Assembly: GCA_900770025.1 (NCBI GenBank)
Contig: CAAGIW010000022.1
Span: 11,363-75,362 of the forward strand
From: an uncultured Prevotella sp.
Lineage (GTDB): Bacteria > Bacteroidota > Bacteroidia > Bacteroidales > Bacteroidaceae
Reading direction: 5' to 3'
Length of the DNA: 64,000 nucleotides
Shown: piece after piece, positions 33,976 to 43,342 of the stretch
Numbering within the stretch: the stretch's first letter is position 1
Layout: every line of letters begins with the position of its first letter
Program-made: the position numbers and the translations under genes
Notes under the pieces: generated by a model
Told to the model about the DNA's origin: nothing
Databases searched by the model: none
The model's input: the letters and a program-made list of their open reading frames with translations, nothing else

Positions 33976-36900
33976 ATGAGAAACATACTGAAACGAAGAG
34001 CTGTGATGGCTGTTGCCATGCTTTGCAGCGTGCTTGCAGGAAACGTGCAGGCAAAAGACATTTACGTATCCACCTCTTTTCATGAGCCTGCCGATGAAGG
34101 ACTTAGGTTCATCTACAGCCACGACGGGCTGAAGTGGGACACCATTGCCGGATGCTTTCTGAAGCCGGAAGTGGGCCAGCAGAAGGTGATGCGCGATCCC
34201 TCGATTGTGAAAGGGCCCGACGGCACGTTCCACTTGGTATGGACCTCCAGCTGGCGCGGCGACAAAGGCTTTGGCTATGCCTCGTCGAAAGACTTGATAC
34301 ACTGGAGCAAAGAGCGGTTCATCACCGTGATGGACGACCCCACCACCGTGAACGTGTGGGCACCCGAACTGTTTTATGACGACGTGAAACGGCAGTTTAT
34401 GATTATCTGGGCCTCGTGCATTCCCGGCAAGTTTCCCGACGGTTTGGAAGAGCACAACAACAATCACCGGCTCTATTACACCGTGACCAAGGACTTCAAG
34501 ACCTTCAGCAAGGCCAAACTGCTGATAGAACCAGGGTTCAGCAGCATCGATGCCACCTTGGTGAAACGGGGCAACAAAGACTATGTGATGGTGCTCAAGG
34601 ACAACACCCGCAAGCAGCGCAACATCAAAGTGGCGTTTGCCGCCTCGCCCTACGGACCGTGGAGCCAGGCATCAGAGCCCTTTACCGAGGGCTTCTGCGA
34701 GGGTCCTTCCACGGCATTCGTCAACGGCTGGTACTATATTTATTATGACTCCTACCGCCGCAAGATATATGGGGCACACAGAACCAAGGACTTCAAGACC
34801 TTCCAGGACCAGACGGGCGCAGTGAAATTCCCCGTGGGACACAAGCACGGCACCGTGTTCATGGCCTCAGAGGAGATAGTGGAGAACCTGAAGAAATACA
34901 ACCGCGATGCCGTGCACTACACAGGTAGCGTGATAGCCACACCGGCACGCCACGACGGCGGACTGACTCCTGTGGTGGGTGTGCACAGCATACAGACCAT
35001 GAGGGGCGCCACGGGATGGCTATACAACCACCAGCCCATGATGGCCTACTGGAACGGAAAGTTCTACATGCACTATCTGACCGACCCGCGCAGCGAGCAC
35101 GAACCCCCCGGAAAGACCATGATGCAGACCTCGACCGACGGTTATACGTGGACAGCGCCCGTGGAACTGTTTCCCGAATACAACGTGCCCGACGGACTGA
35201 CCAAGCCCGCCTGGCCCGGAGCCGTGGCCAAAAACCTGAAAGCCATCATGCACCAGCGTGTGGGATGGTATGTGTCTGCCAAAGGCAAACTGATAGCCAT
35301 GGGCAACTATGGCATTGCACTGACCCCCAAGGACGACCCCAACGATGGCAACGGCATCGGACGAGTGGTGCGCGAAGTGAGGGCCGACGGCAGCTTCGGA
35401 CCCGTTTATTTCATCTACTACAACCACGGATTCAACGAGAAGAACACCGATTTCCCCTACTACAAGAAAGCCAAGGACAAGGCCTTTGTGAAGGCCTGCG
35501 ACGAGATACTGGCCAATCCCATGTACAGGATGCAGTGGGCAGAAGAGGCAGACAGGGGTGACGACCTGCTGCCGCTGAAGACTCCCTACAAGGCTTTCAG
35601 CGGATACACCCTGCCCGACGGCAGGAAGGTGGCTCTGTGGAAGCACGCGCTGACCAGCATGAGCTATGACGGCGGCAACACATGGCGCGAACCGGTGAAG
35701 AGAGCGCACGGATTTGTGAACTCCAACGCCAAGATATGGGGCCAGCGCCTGTCTGACGGCACCTATGCCACCGTGTATAACCCCGCAGAATACCGCTGGC
35801 CGTTGGCCATCTCGCTGAGTCAGGACGGATTGGAATACACCACACTCAACCTGGTGAACGGCGAAGTGACGCCCGAACGCCACTACGGTCTGTACAAGAG
35901 TTTTGGTCCGCAATACACGCGCGGCATATTAGAGGGCAACGGCACGCCGCCCGACGGCGACCTGTGGGTGACCTACAGCAACAACAAGGAAGACATGTGG
36001 GTGTCGCGCATCCCCGTGCCCGTGCAGCTCAAGGCCACCACCCACGCACAGCAAGGGTTTGAGACATACGGCAAACTGGCCGACATGACCGACTGGAACA
36101 TCTATTCGCCCCTGTGGGCACCGGTGACCTTGGAGGGCAAATGGCTGAAACTTTCTGACAAAGACCCCTACGACTATGCCAAGGCCGAGCGCATCATCCC
36201 TGCCACCAAGGAACTGACAGTGGCCTTTGACGTGATGCCCCTGCAGAACAACCACGGCGAGTTGGACATAGAATTTCTTGATGACAACGGCAACATGTGC
36301 GCACGCATCGTGTTGGATGCCCAGGCCACCATGAAGGTGAAGGGCGGCGCACGCTACGGGGGCATGGTGAAAAACTATGAAAGCGGCAAGACCTATCATG
36401 TGGAGGCACGCCTCTCGGTGGATGGACACACGGGCACCTACTACGTGGATGGCAAGAAGGCGGCCTCCAGGATGTTCGACACGCCGGTGAAAAGCATCAC
36501 TCGCATCGTGTTCCGCACCGGTCCGCTGTTTGACTATCCCAACATAGAGACACCCGCCGACCAGACTGAAGACATGCCACGCGCCGACGAGGAGGACCCC
36601 ACGGCGCAGTTCTGCATCGCCAACGTGGTCACATCATCGGCCGATGCCGACAATACGGCAGCCGTGTTGCACTACGACGACTTTGCACACTATGCACAGC
36701 ACTTCAACAACATGGAGGACGAGAACATAGTGACCGACATACCCAACAGTGCATCATCGGAATGGATGAGCCGCAACATCCCCCTGTTCAGTTGCGACGA
36801 CAAGGACTTTGAACAGATGTACTACTACCGCTGGTGGACACTGCGCAAGCATATCAAGCGCACCCCCGTGGGATGGGGCATGACAGAGTTTCTGGTGCAG

Positions 36901-38133
36901 CGTTCATACGCCGACAAATATAACTTGATTGCCTGTGCCATCGGGCACCACGTGATGGAAAGCCGCTGGCTCAGAGACACCACCTACCTGCATGGAATAC
37001 TGAACACCTGGTATCATGGCAACGATGGTAAGGCGATGCAGAAGATGGAACGATTCAGCTCTTGGAACCCTGCCGCCATCTACGAGGCCTACAAGGTGCA
37101 GGGCGACCTGCCCTTCCTGCTGAGCATGAAACCGGCATTGGAAGAGGAATATGCACGCTGGAAGAGCACACACCGCTTGGACAATGGACTCTACTGGCAG
37201 GGCGACGTGCAGGACGGCATGGAAGAGAGCATCAGCGGCGGCAGGAAGAAGAAGTATGCACGCCCCACCATCAACAGCTATATGTTTGGCAATGCACAGG
37301 CCCTGAACCACATCTGTATGCTGGCAGGCAACGAAGAGGAAGCTCGCCGCTATGCCGCCGATGCCGAAGAGATGAGAAAACTGGTGCAGGGGATGCTGTG
37401 GAGCGAGAAAGACAGCTTCTTTGAGACCCGCAGAGGCGATACCTTGGCAGCGGCAAGAGAGGCCATCGGCTTCATCCCCTGGTACTTCAACCTGACCGAC
37501 GACAGCCGTTTTGACGTGGCATGGCAGCAGGTGGACGATGAGAAAGGATTCTCGGCTCCCTATGGTCTGACCACCGCTGAGAGGCGACATCCGCTGTTCC
37601 GCTCTCACGGCACAGGCACCTGCGAGTGGGACGGAGCAATATGGCCCTTTGCAAGCAGTCAGACGCTGACGGCCATGGCCAACCATCTGAACCACAGCAA
37701 GCAGCCACAGACCTCCAAGGCCACCTTCTTCAAACAGATGAAACTCTATGCGGAGAGTATGCACCACCGCGGACGTCCCTACATCGGCGAATATTTGGAC
37801 GAGACCAACGGCGCATGGCTGATGGGCGATCGCGAGCGCAGCAGATACTACAACCACTCCACCTTCAACGACTTGGTGATAACCGGCATCGTGGGACTGC
37901 GCCCGCAAGCCGACGGAAGCATCGTGGTGAATCCGCTGATACCCGAAGGCACATGGACACACTTCTGCTTGGACAACGTGAGCTACCACGGCAACAACCT
38001 CACCATTATATATGATGAGAGCGGCACCCACTACCACCAGGGCAAGGGACTGGTGCTGCTGGTGAACGGAAAGAAGGTGGCGCAGCGCAACCAACTGGGC
38101 GTGCTGAAATACGAAGCAGGGAAAAACAACTGA
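33976..38133 (+). CDS. Multidomain glycoside hydrolase, GH43-like + GH143-like + GH142-like
   Basis: A secreted protein of 1385 residues with a signal peptide (about 1-26). Residues about 27-300 form a five-bladed GH43-like propeller (catalytic Asp candidate in VMRDPSIVKGPDG). Residues about 313-685 form a sialidase-like propeller with Asp-box-like STDGYTW and SYDGGNTW, as in GH143. Residues about 700-860 are a concanavalin/LamG-like beta-sandwich. Residues about 930-1370 are an (alpha/alpha)6 hydrolase domain (YYYRWWTLRKHI, SSWNPAAIYEAY, CEWDGAIWPFASSQT), as in GH142. In Bacteroides, a GH143-GH142 enzyme removes the DHA sugar and a terminal arabinofuranose from rhamnogalacturonan II. Start 33976 is chosen for the signal peptide over a GTG at 33937. 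Family assignment is by recollection of motifs, not alignment. Confidence 0.75.
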   Translation: MRNILKRRAVMAVAMLCSVLAGNVQAKDIYVSTSFHEPADEGLRFIYSHDGLKWDTIAGCFLKPEVGQQKVMRDPSIVKGPDGTFHLVWTSSWRGDKGFGYASSKDLIHWSKERFITVMDDPTTVNVWAPELFYDDVKRQFMIIWASCIPGKFPDGLEEHNNNHRLYYTVTKDFKTFSKAKLLIEPGFSSIDATLVKRGNKDYVMVLKDNTRKQRNIKVAFAASPYGPWSQASEPFTEGFCEGPSTAFVNGWYYIYYDSYRRKIYGAHRTKDFKTFQDQTGAVKFPVGHKHGTVFMASEEIVENLKKYNRDAVHYTGSVIATPARHDGGLTPVVGVHSIQTMRGATGWLYNHQPMMAYWNGKFYMHYLTDPRSEHEPPGKTMMQTSTDGYTWTAPVELFPEYNVPDGLTKPAWPGAVAKNLKAIMHQRVGWYVSAKGKLIAMGNYGIALTPKDDPNDGNGIGRVVREVRADGSFGPVYFIYYNHGFNEKNTDFPYYKKAKDKAFVKACDEILANPMYRMQWAEEADRGDDLLPLKTPYKAFSGYTLPDGRKVALWKHALTSMSYDGGNTWREPVKRAHGFVNSNAKIWGQRLSDGTYATVYNPAEYRWPLAISLSQDGLEYTTLNLVNGEVTPERHYGLYKSFGPQYTRGILEGNGTPPDGDLWVTYSNNKEDMWVSRIPVPVQLKATTHAQQGFETYGKLADMTDWNIYSPLWAPVTLEGKWLKLSDKDPYDYAKAERIIPATKELTVAFDVMPLQNNHGELDIEFLDDNGNMCARIVLDAQATMKVKGGARYGGMVKNYESGKTYHVEARLSVDGHTGTYYVDGKKAASRMFDTPVKSITRIVFRTGPLFDYPNIETPADQTEDMPRADEEDPTAQFCIANVVTSSADADNTAAVLHYDDFAHYAQHFNNMEDENIVTDIPNSASSEWMSRNIPLFSCDDKDFEQMYYYRWWTLRKHIKRTPVGWGMTEFLVQRSYADKYNLIACAIGHHVMESRWLRDTTYLHGILNTWYHGNDGKAMQKMERFSSWNPAAIYEAYKVQGDLPFLLSMKPALEEEYARWKSTHRLDNGLYWQGDVQDGMEESISGGRKKKYARPTINSYMFGNAQALNHICMLAGNEEEARRYAADAEEMRKLVQGMLWSEKDSFFETRRGDTLAAAREAIGFIPWYFNLTDDSRFDVAWQQVDDEKGFSAPYGLTTAERRHPLFRSHGTGTCEWDGAIWPFASSQTLTAMANHLNHSKQPQTSKATFFKQMKLYAESMHHRGRPYIGEYLDETNGAWLMGDRERSRYYNHSTFNDLVITGIVGLRPQADGSIVVNPLIPEGTWTHFCLDNVSYHGNNLTIIYDESGTHYHQGKGLVLLVNGKKVAQRNQLGVLKYEAGKNN

Positions 38134-38164
38134 CAACTACAAATCATAAATCGGCAATCTGACC

Positions 38165-39457
38165 ATGAGAAAATGGATTCTTTCATTGGCGCTGATGGCT
38201 ACAGTGGGCGCCAACTCGCAATGCTTTGAAAACAAATACACCCGACCATTGGGCGATGTGTTGAACGATGTGGCGAAGAGGTTCAAGGTGAAACTGAAAT
38301 ACAATGTAGATACCACCGGACTGAAACTGCCCTATGCCGACTTCCGCATACGCCCCTACTCCATCGAGGAGACACTGAACAACATCCTGTCGCCCTTCGA
38401 CTTCAAACCCGTGAAGCAGAACGACAAATACTACAAGATAAAACCCTACGAATATCCGCGCCGACAACCCGAAGATGGCAAGAAACTGATGGCCTACCTG
38501 TCGGGACTTTATCACGACAAGGCATCGTGGGAGGCACGCCGCGAGGTGCTGAAACGCGAGGTGCGCCAGCGCTTAGGCATAGATCCGCTGTTGGCACAAT
38601 GCTCCACCGAGGCGCCCAAATACTCCAAGGTGAGACGCTTTGACGGCTATACGGTGCAGAACTTCAGACTGAAGACCGTGAACGGGCACACCGTGTGCGG
38701 TTCGGTATATGCCCCAACCGGCAAGGGAAAGCATCCGCTGATCATCTGTCCCAACGGCCATTTTGCCAACGGCAGATACGGCAAGGTGCAGCAACTGAGG
38801 TTGGCCTCGCTGGCCCGTATGGGTGCCATCTGTGTGGACTATGACCTGTGGGGCTGGGGAGAATCGGCCGACGAGGTGGGCCAGGAGGCACACCAAACCG
38901 CAGAGGCTCACGTGATGCAGGCACTCAACGGCATCGTGATACTGGACCAAATGCTGAAGCGCAAGGACGTGGATACGCAGCGCATCGGCGTGAACGGCGG
39001 TTCGGGAGGCGGCTCACAGGTGGTGCTGCTCACCGTACTCGACGACCGCTACACGGCAGCCAACCCCGTGGTGAGCATGTCATCATGGTTTGACGGCGGC
39101 TGTCCCTGCGAAAGTGGTATGCCCATCCAGCTCTCTGGCGGCGGCACATGCAACCCAGAACTGGCTGCCATGTTTGCCCCCAAACCCATGATGGTGGTGA
39201 GCGATGGCGGCGACTGGACCGCAACGACCCCCGAACTGGAATATCCCTATCTGCAACGCATCTACGGCTTCTACGGTGCCACCGACAAGGTGAGCAACAT
39301 ACACCTGCCCAACGAGCGGCACGACTTTGGCGACAACAAGCGAAATGCCGTATATCGCTTCTTCATCGACACCTTTGGATTGGACGAGAGCAAATTGGAC
39401 GAGAGCAAGGTGACCATCGAAGAAGAGAGTGCACTGAAAGCCCCCAAATTCCAATAA
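38165..39457 (+). CDS. STN-domain / alpha-beta hydrolase fusion, probable pectin esterase
   Basis: A secreted protein of 430 residues. After the signal peptide (about 1-19), residues about 25-95 resemble an STN domain (secretin/TonB N-terminal short domain: LGDVLNDVAKRFKVKLKYN ... YSIEETLNNILSPFDF). Residues about 120-415 are an alpha/beta hydrolase: nucleophile S280 in VNGGSGGGSQ, candidate acid in SDGGDW (about 354-358), H386 in NERHDFGD. The closest functional match by context is the pectin methyl- or acetylesterases of rhamnogalacturonan II loci (CE19-type). It lies 31 bp after the large hydrolase and 3 bp before the GH95 gene. Esterase specificity cannot be read from the sequence. Confidence 0.7.
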   Translation: MRKWILSLALMATVGANSQCFENKYTRPLGDVLNDVAKRFKVKLKYNVDTTGLKLPYADFRIRPYSIEETLNNILSPFDFKPVKQNDKYYKIKPYEYPRRQPEDGKKLMAYLSGLYHDKASWEARREVLKREVRQRLGIDPLLAQCSTEAPKYSKVRRFDGYTVQNFRLKTVNGHTVCGSVYAPTGKGKHPLIICPNGHFANGRYGKVQQLRLASLARMGAICVDYDLWGWGESADEVGQEAHQTAEAHVMQALNGIVILDQMLKRKDVDTQRIGVNGGSGGGSQVVLLTVLDDRYTAANPVVSMSSWFDGGCPCESGMPIQLSGGGTCNPELAAMFAPKPMMVVSDGGDWTATTPELEYPYLQRIYGFYGATDKVSNIHLPNERHDFGDNKRNAVYRFFIDTFGLDESKLDESKVTIEEESALKAPKFQ

Positions 39458-39460
39458 CCA

Positions 39461-41902
39461 ATGAGAAAGACTATCACACACGCCATGCTGTGGGCGACAA
39501 TGCTGACAGGGATGCCCGCCACGGCCAAGGCACAGCAGCACCTGCTGTGGTATGACCAGCCGGCAACCACCTGGACGGAGGCACTGCCCATAGGCAACGG
39601 ACGGTTGGGAGCCATGATTTACGGTACGCCTGCCACCGAACGGCTGCAACTGAACGAAGAGACCATCTGGGCCGGTCGGCCCAACAACAATGCCAACCCC
39701 GAAGCATTAGAGTATCTGCCCAAGGTGAGAGAACTGGTGTGGCAGGGCAAGTATAAGGAGGCACAGGACATGGCCACGCGCCATGTGCAGGCACAGACCA
39801 ACTCGGGTATGCCCTACCAGCCCTTCGGCGACCTGTATGTCAGCTTCCCGGCCTTGGGAGAATACCACGACTATTACCGCGAACTGAGCATCGACTCGGC
39901 ACGCGCCATCACCACCTTTACGGCACAGGGCGTGACCTATCGGAGGGAATACATCGCCTCGCTGACAGAGAACGTGATTGCAATCAGACTGTCGGCAAGC
40001 AAAAAGGGGATGATTACCTGTAACGCACACCTCACCTCGCCACAGCAGGATGCCGCCATCAGGACAGAGAACAACCAGATAGTGCTGAGCGGTACCAGCG
40101 GATGGCACGAGGGACTGAAGGGCAAGGTGAACTTCACGGGCAGGGCAAAGGCCGTGCTCAAGGGAGGAAAGGCGGTGTGCCGCGACGGCGTGATGCAGAT
40201 AACGGGAGCCGATGAGGCGGTGATTCTGCTGACCATCGCCACCAACTTCAAGCACTACGACGACATCAGCGGCAACGATACCATCCTCTCGGAGACGGCT
40301 TTGAGAAAGGCAGAGGCGCTGACCTTTGAGACACTGAAGCAGAAACACGTGGAGAAATACAAGTCGCAATACGACCGTGTGAAACTGAATCTGGGTGCAG
40401 ACCGCTATGCCCACCTCACCACCGACCGCAGGGTGGCCGCCTTCAAGGAACACAACGACCTGCATTTAGCAGAACTCTACTTCCAGTTTGGCCGCTATCT
40501 GCTCATCTGTACCTCGCAGCCAGGATGCCAGCCTCCCACGCTGCAGGGTATATGGAACGAGAAGATGCTGCCCTCTTGGGACAGCAAATATACGTGCAAC
40601 ATCAACTTGGAGATGAACTACTGGCCGGCAGAGGTGACCAACCTGCAGGAACTCACCGAGCCACTGATGTCGCTCATTGAGGACGTAAGCGCCACTGGCC
40701 GTGAGTCGGCCCGCATCATGTATGGTGCCGACGGATGGGTGTTGCACCACAATACCGATATATGGCGTGTGACAGGGGCCATAGACAAGGCTCCATCCGG
40801 CCTTTGGCCCACAGGCGGAGCATGGATGAGCCAGCATGTGTGGGAGCATTACTTATATACTGGCGACAAGGATTTTCTGCGGAAGTTCTATCCCATCATG
40901 CAGAATGCAGCACGCTTCCTCAACCAAATCATGGTGACTCATCCCGTAACGGGCAACAGGGTGATTTGTCCAAGCCTCTCTCCTGAGAACCAACATCCCT
41001 ACAATGCCACCACGGCAGCCGGCGTGACCATGGACAACGAACTGGTATTCGACCTGTTCAGCCATGTTATCAAGGCATCAGAGATATTGGGAATAGAGAG
41101 TTCTCTCAACGACAGTCTGCAACAAACATTGGAAGCATTGGTTCCTCTGCAGACAGGACGCTGGGGACAATTGCAGGAATGGATGGACGACTGGGATAAT
41201 CCCGAGGATGTGCACCGCCATGTGTCGCACCTGTATGCCCTCTATCCCAGCAATCAGATTTCCCCCTTCCGCACTCCGCAGCTCACGGCTGCTGCCAAAC
41301 GCTCGCTCATCAACCGCGGCGACCCCTCCACGGGCTGGAGCATGGGATGGAAGGTGTGTCTGTGGGCACGACTGCTCGACGGCAACCACTCATGGAAACT
41401 GATAGGCGACCAGCTGACCCTGGTGAGAAACGAGAAGAAGAAAGGCGGCACCTATCCCAACCTTTTTGATGCCCATCCGCCCTTCCAGATAGACGGAAAC
41501 TTTGGATGCAGCGCGGGTATTGCCGAGATGCTGCTCCAGAGCCACGACGGTTTTGTGTATCTGCTGCCTGCCCTGCCCGACGCATGGGACAAGGGAGAGG
41601 TGAAAGGACTGAAAGCACGCGGAGGCTTTGAGGTGGATATGGCGTGGAACAACGGCCGACTGACCGCCGCCACCATCACGTCCACGTTGGGTGGAAACCT
41701 GAGAATACGCTCTGCCGTGCCACTGAAAGGACTGAAAAAGGCCAAGGGCGAGAACGCCAACGCACTGTTTGGTGTGCCACAGGGAGTGAAACAGAGAATA
41801 AACCATCCCGAAGCTCTCGACCACTGGACACTGCCCGAGAACACATATTTATATGATATCCCTACCAAGAGGGGACAAACCATTACCATCAACGCCAAAT
41901 AA
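39461..41902 (+). CDS. GH95 family hydrolase (alpha-L-fucosidase or alpha-L-galactosidase)
   Basis: A secreted enzyme of 813 residues, signal peptide about 1-24. The N-terminal beta-sandwich begins with the family hallmark [25 protein letters not shown] and LNEETIWAG. The (alpha/alpha)6 catalytic domain includes [24 protein letters not shown], the acid-base Glu in [13 protein letters not shown], and [10 protein letters not shown]95 members are 1,2-alpha-L-fucosidases, but in rhamnogalacturonan II loci a GH95 enzyme cleaves alpha-L-galactose. The neighbouring GH140-like gene favours the latter here, by inference. Confidence 0.92.
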   Translation: MRKTITHAMLWATMLTGMPATAKAQQHLLWYDQPATTWTEALPIGNGRLGAMIYGTPATERLQLNEETIWAGRPNNNANPEALEYLPKVRELVWQGKYKEAQDMATRHVQAQTNSGMPYQPFGDLYVSFPALGEYHDYYRELSIDSARAITTFTAQGVTYRREYIASLTENVIAIRLSASKKGMITCNAHLTSPQQDAAIRTENNQIVLSGTSGWHEGLKGKVNFTGRAKAVLKGGKAVCRDGVMQITGADEAVILLTIATNFKHYDDISGNDTILSETALRKAEALTFETLKQKHVEKYKSQYDRVKLNLGADRYAHLTTDRRVAAFKEHNDLHLAELYFQFGRYLLICTSQPGCQPPTLQGIWNEKMLPSWDSKYTCNINLEMNYWPAEVTNLQELTEPLMSLIEDVSATGRESARIMYGADGWVLHHNTDIWRVTGAIDKAPSGLWPTGGAWMSQHVWEHYLYTGDKDFLRKFYPIMQNAARFLNQIMVTHPVTGNRVICPSLSPENQHPYNATTAAGVTMDNELVFDLFSHVIKASEILGIESSLNDSLQQTLEALVPLQTGRWGQLQEWMDDWDNPEDVHRHVSHLYALYPSNQISPFRTPQLTAAAKRSLINRGDPSTGWSMGWKVCLWARLLDGNHSWKLIGDQLTLVRNEKKKGGTYPNLFDAHPPFQIDGNFGCSAGIAEMLLQSHDGFVYLLPALPDAWDKGEVKGLKARGGFEVDMAWNNGRLTAATITSTLGGNLRIRSAVPLKGLKKAKGENANALFGVPQGVKQRINHPEALDHWTLPENTYLYDIPTKRGQTITINAK

Positions 41903-41911
41903 CTGAACCCT

Positions 41912-43342
41912 ATGAAACATAAATTGATGATTGCCACACTGCTGGCACTGTTTACAATGAATGCCTTTGCGGCGAAGAGTGTGTATAAACCATGGAAGAA
42001 CGGCAAACTGAAGGTTTCGGCCAACAGCCTGTATATCGTCCACGAAAACGGCACCCCCTTCTTCTGGTTGGGCAATACGGCATGGCTGCTGCCCGAAAGA
42101 CTGAACAGGGAAGAGGCTGAATACTTCCTGACCAAAGACCGTGAGGCGGGCTACAACGTGGAGCAGATACAGGTGCTGAACGCCATTCCCACATTCAACG
42201 TGTATGGACAGCAGGCCAACAACATGGAGTTTGACTTCAGCAAGGTGAGCAAGCCAGGCGTTTATGGCTACTGGGAGCATTTAGACTACATCGTGAGTGT
42301 GGCAGAACAGAACGGCATCTACATCGCCATGGACTGCATTTGGGGCTCCATGCTGAAACACATGGACACCAAGAAGGCCGAGGCGCTGGGCAAATTCTTG
42401 GCACAGAGATACAAAGATCGCCCCAACATCATCTGGATGATTGGAGGCGACATCCGCGGAGACAAGTCGCCCGAAGTGTGGGATGCCATGGCAAGAGCCA
42501 TCAGAAAGATAGACAACAACCACATCATGACCTTCCACCCCAGAGGAAGAACCACCTCGGCATGGTGGTTCAACGACCGCGAGTGGATGGACTTCAACAT
42601 GTTCCAGAGTGGGCACCGCCGCTACGGACAGCGCAACGGCGATGGCGACTACACCATCAAGGACAATACAGAGGAAGACAACTGGCGCTATGTGGACATG
42701 AGTTTCGAGAAAAAGCCGCTGCGCCCCGTCATCGACGGAGAACCATCATACGAAGATATTCCACAAGGACTGCACGACTTCTCGGCTCCCCGCTGGATGG
42801 ACTACGACGTGAGACGCTACGCCTACTGGGCTGTGTTCGGCGGATGTTTCGGCCACACCTACGGTCACAACTCGGTAATGCAGTTCATCCGTCCGGGGCT
42901 GAATGCCTCATTTGGTGCGGAAAAGCCTTGGTGGGAAGCCATGAACGATCCGGGCTACAACCAGATGAAATACCTGAAATGGCTGATGCTCAACCTGCCC
43001 TTTACCGAACGTGTGGCCGACCAGAGCGTGATAGCAGGCACCAACGGCGAACGCTATGACCGCAACATCGCCACCCGCGGCAATGACTACCTGCTGGTTT
43101 ACAACTACAGTGGCAAGCCCATGAGCATAGACCTGACCAAGATAAGCGGCAAGAAGAAGAACGTGTGGTGGATGAATCCTGCCGACGGCACACTGACCTA
43201 CATCGGAGAGATGGACAGCAAGGTGCACACTTTCGCCTATGATGCAGCCTACCTGAGAGGTTCTGACCGCGTGCTCATCGCCATTGATGCCGACAAAAAC
43301 TACCTGAGTAAGAACGACACCATGATACCTGAAAAAGAATGA
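41912..43342 (+). CDS. GH140-like apiosidase (DUF4038 family)
   Basis: A secreted (beta/alpha)8 enzyme of 476 residues, signal peptide about 1-21. It has the DUF4038 pattern: ENGTPFFWLGNTAWLLP (about 45-61), YNVEQIQVLNAIPTFN, RPNIIWMIGGDIRGD with candidate acid-base D180, and PVIDGEPSYED with candidate nucleophile E277. A small C-terminal beta-sandwich ends the protein. Characterised GH140 members release the side chain from rhamnogalacturonan II by cutting apiose from the galacturonan backbone. It lies 9 bp after GH95 and overlaps the GH78 gene in ATGA. Confidence 0.87.
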   Translation: MKHKLMIATLLALFTMNAFAAKSVYKPWKNGKLKVSANSLYIVHENGTPFFWLGNTAWLLPERLNREEAEYFLTKDREAGYNVEQIQVLNAIPTFNVYGQQANNMEFDFSKVSKPGVYGYWEHLDYIVSVAEQNGIYIAMDCIWGSMLKHMDTKKAEALGKFLAQRYKDRPNIIWMIGGDIRGDKSPEVWDAMARAIRKIDNNHIMTFHPRGRTTSAWWFNDREWMDFNMFQSGHRRYGQRNGDGDYTIKDNTEEDNWRYVDMSFEKKPLRPVIDGEPSYEDIPQGLHDFSAPRWMDYDVRRYAYWAVFGGCFGHTYGHNSVMQFIRPGLNASFGAEKPWWEAMNDPGYNQMKYLKWLMLNLPFTERVADQSVIAGTNGERYDRNIATRGNDYLLVYNYSGKPMSIDLTKISGKKKNVWWMNPADGTLTYIGEMDSKVHTFAYDAAYLRGSDRVLIAIDADKNYLSKNDTMIPEKE

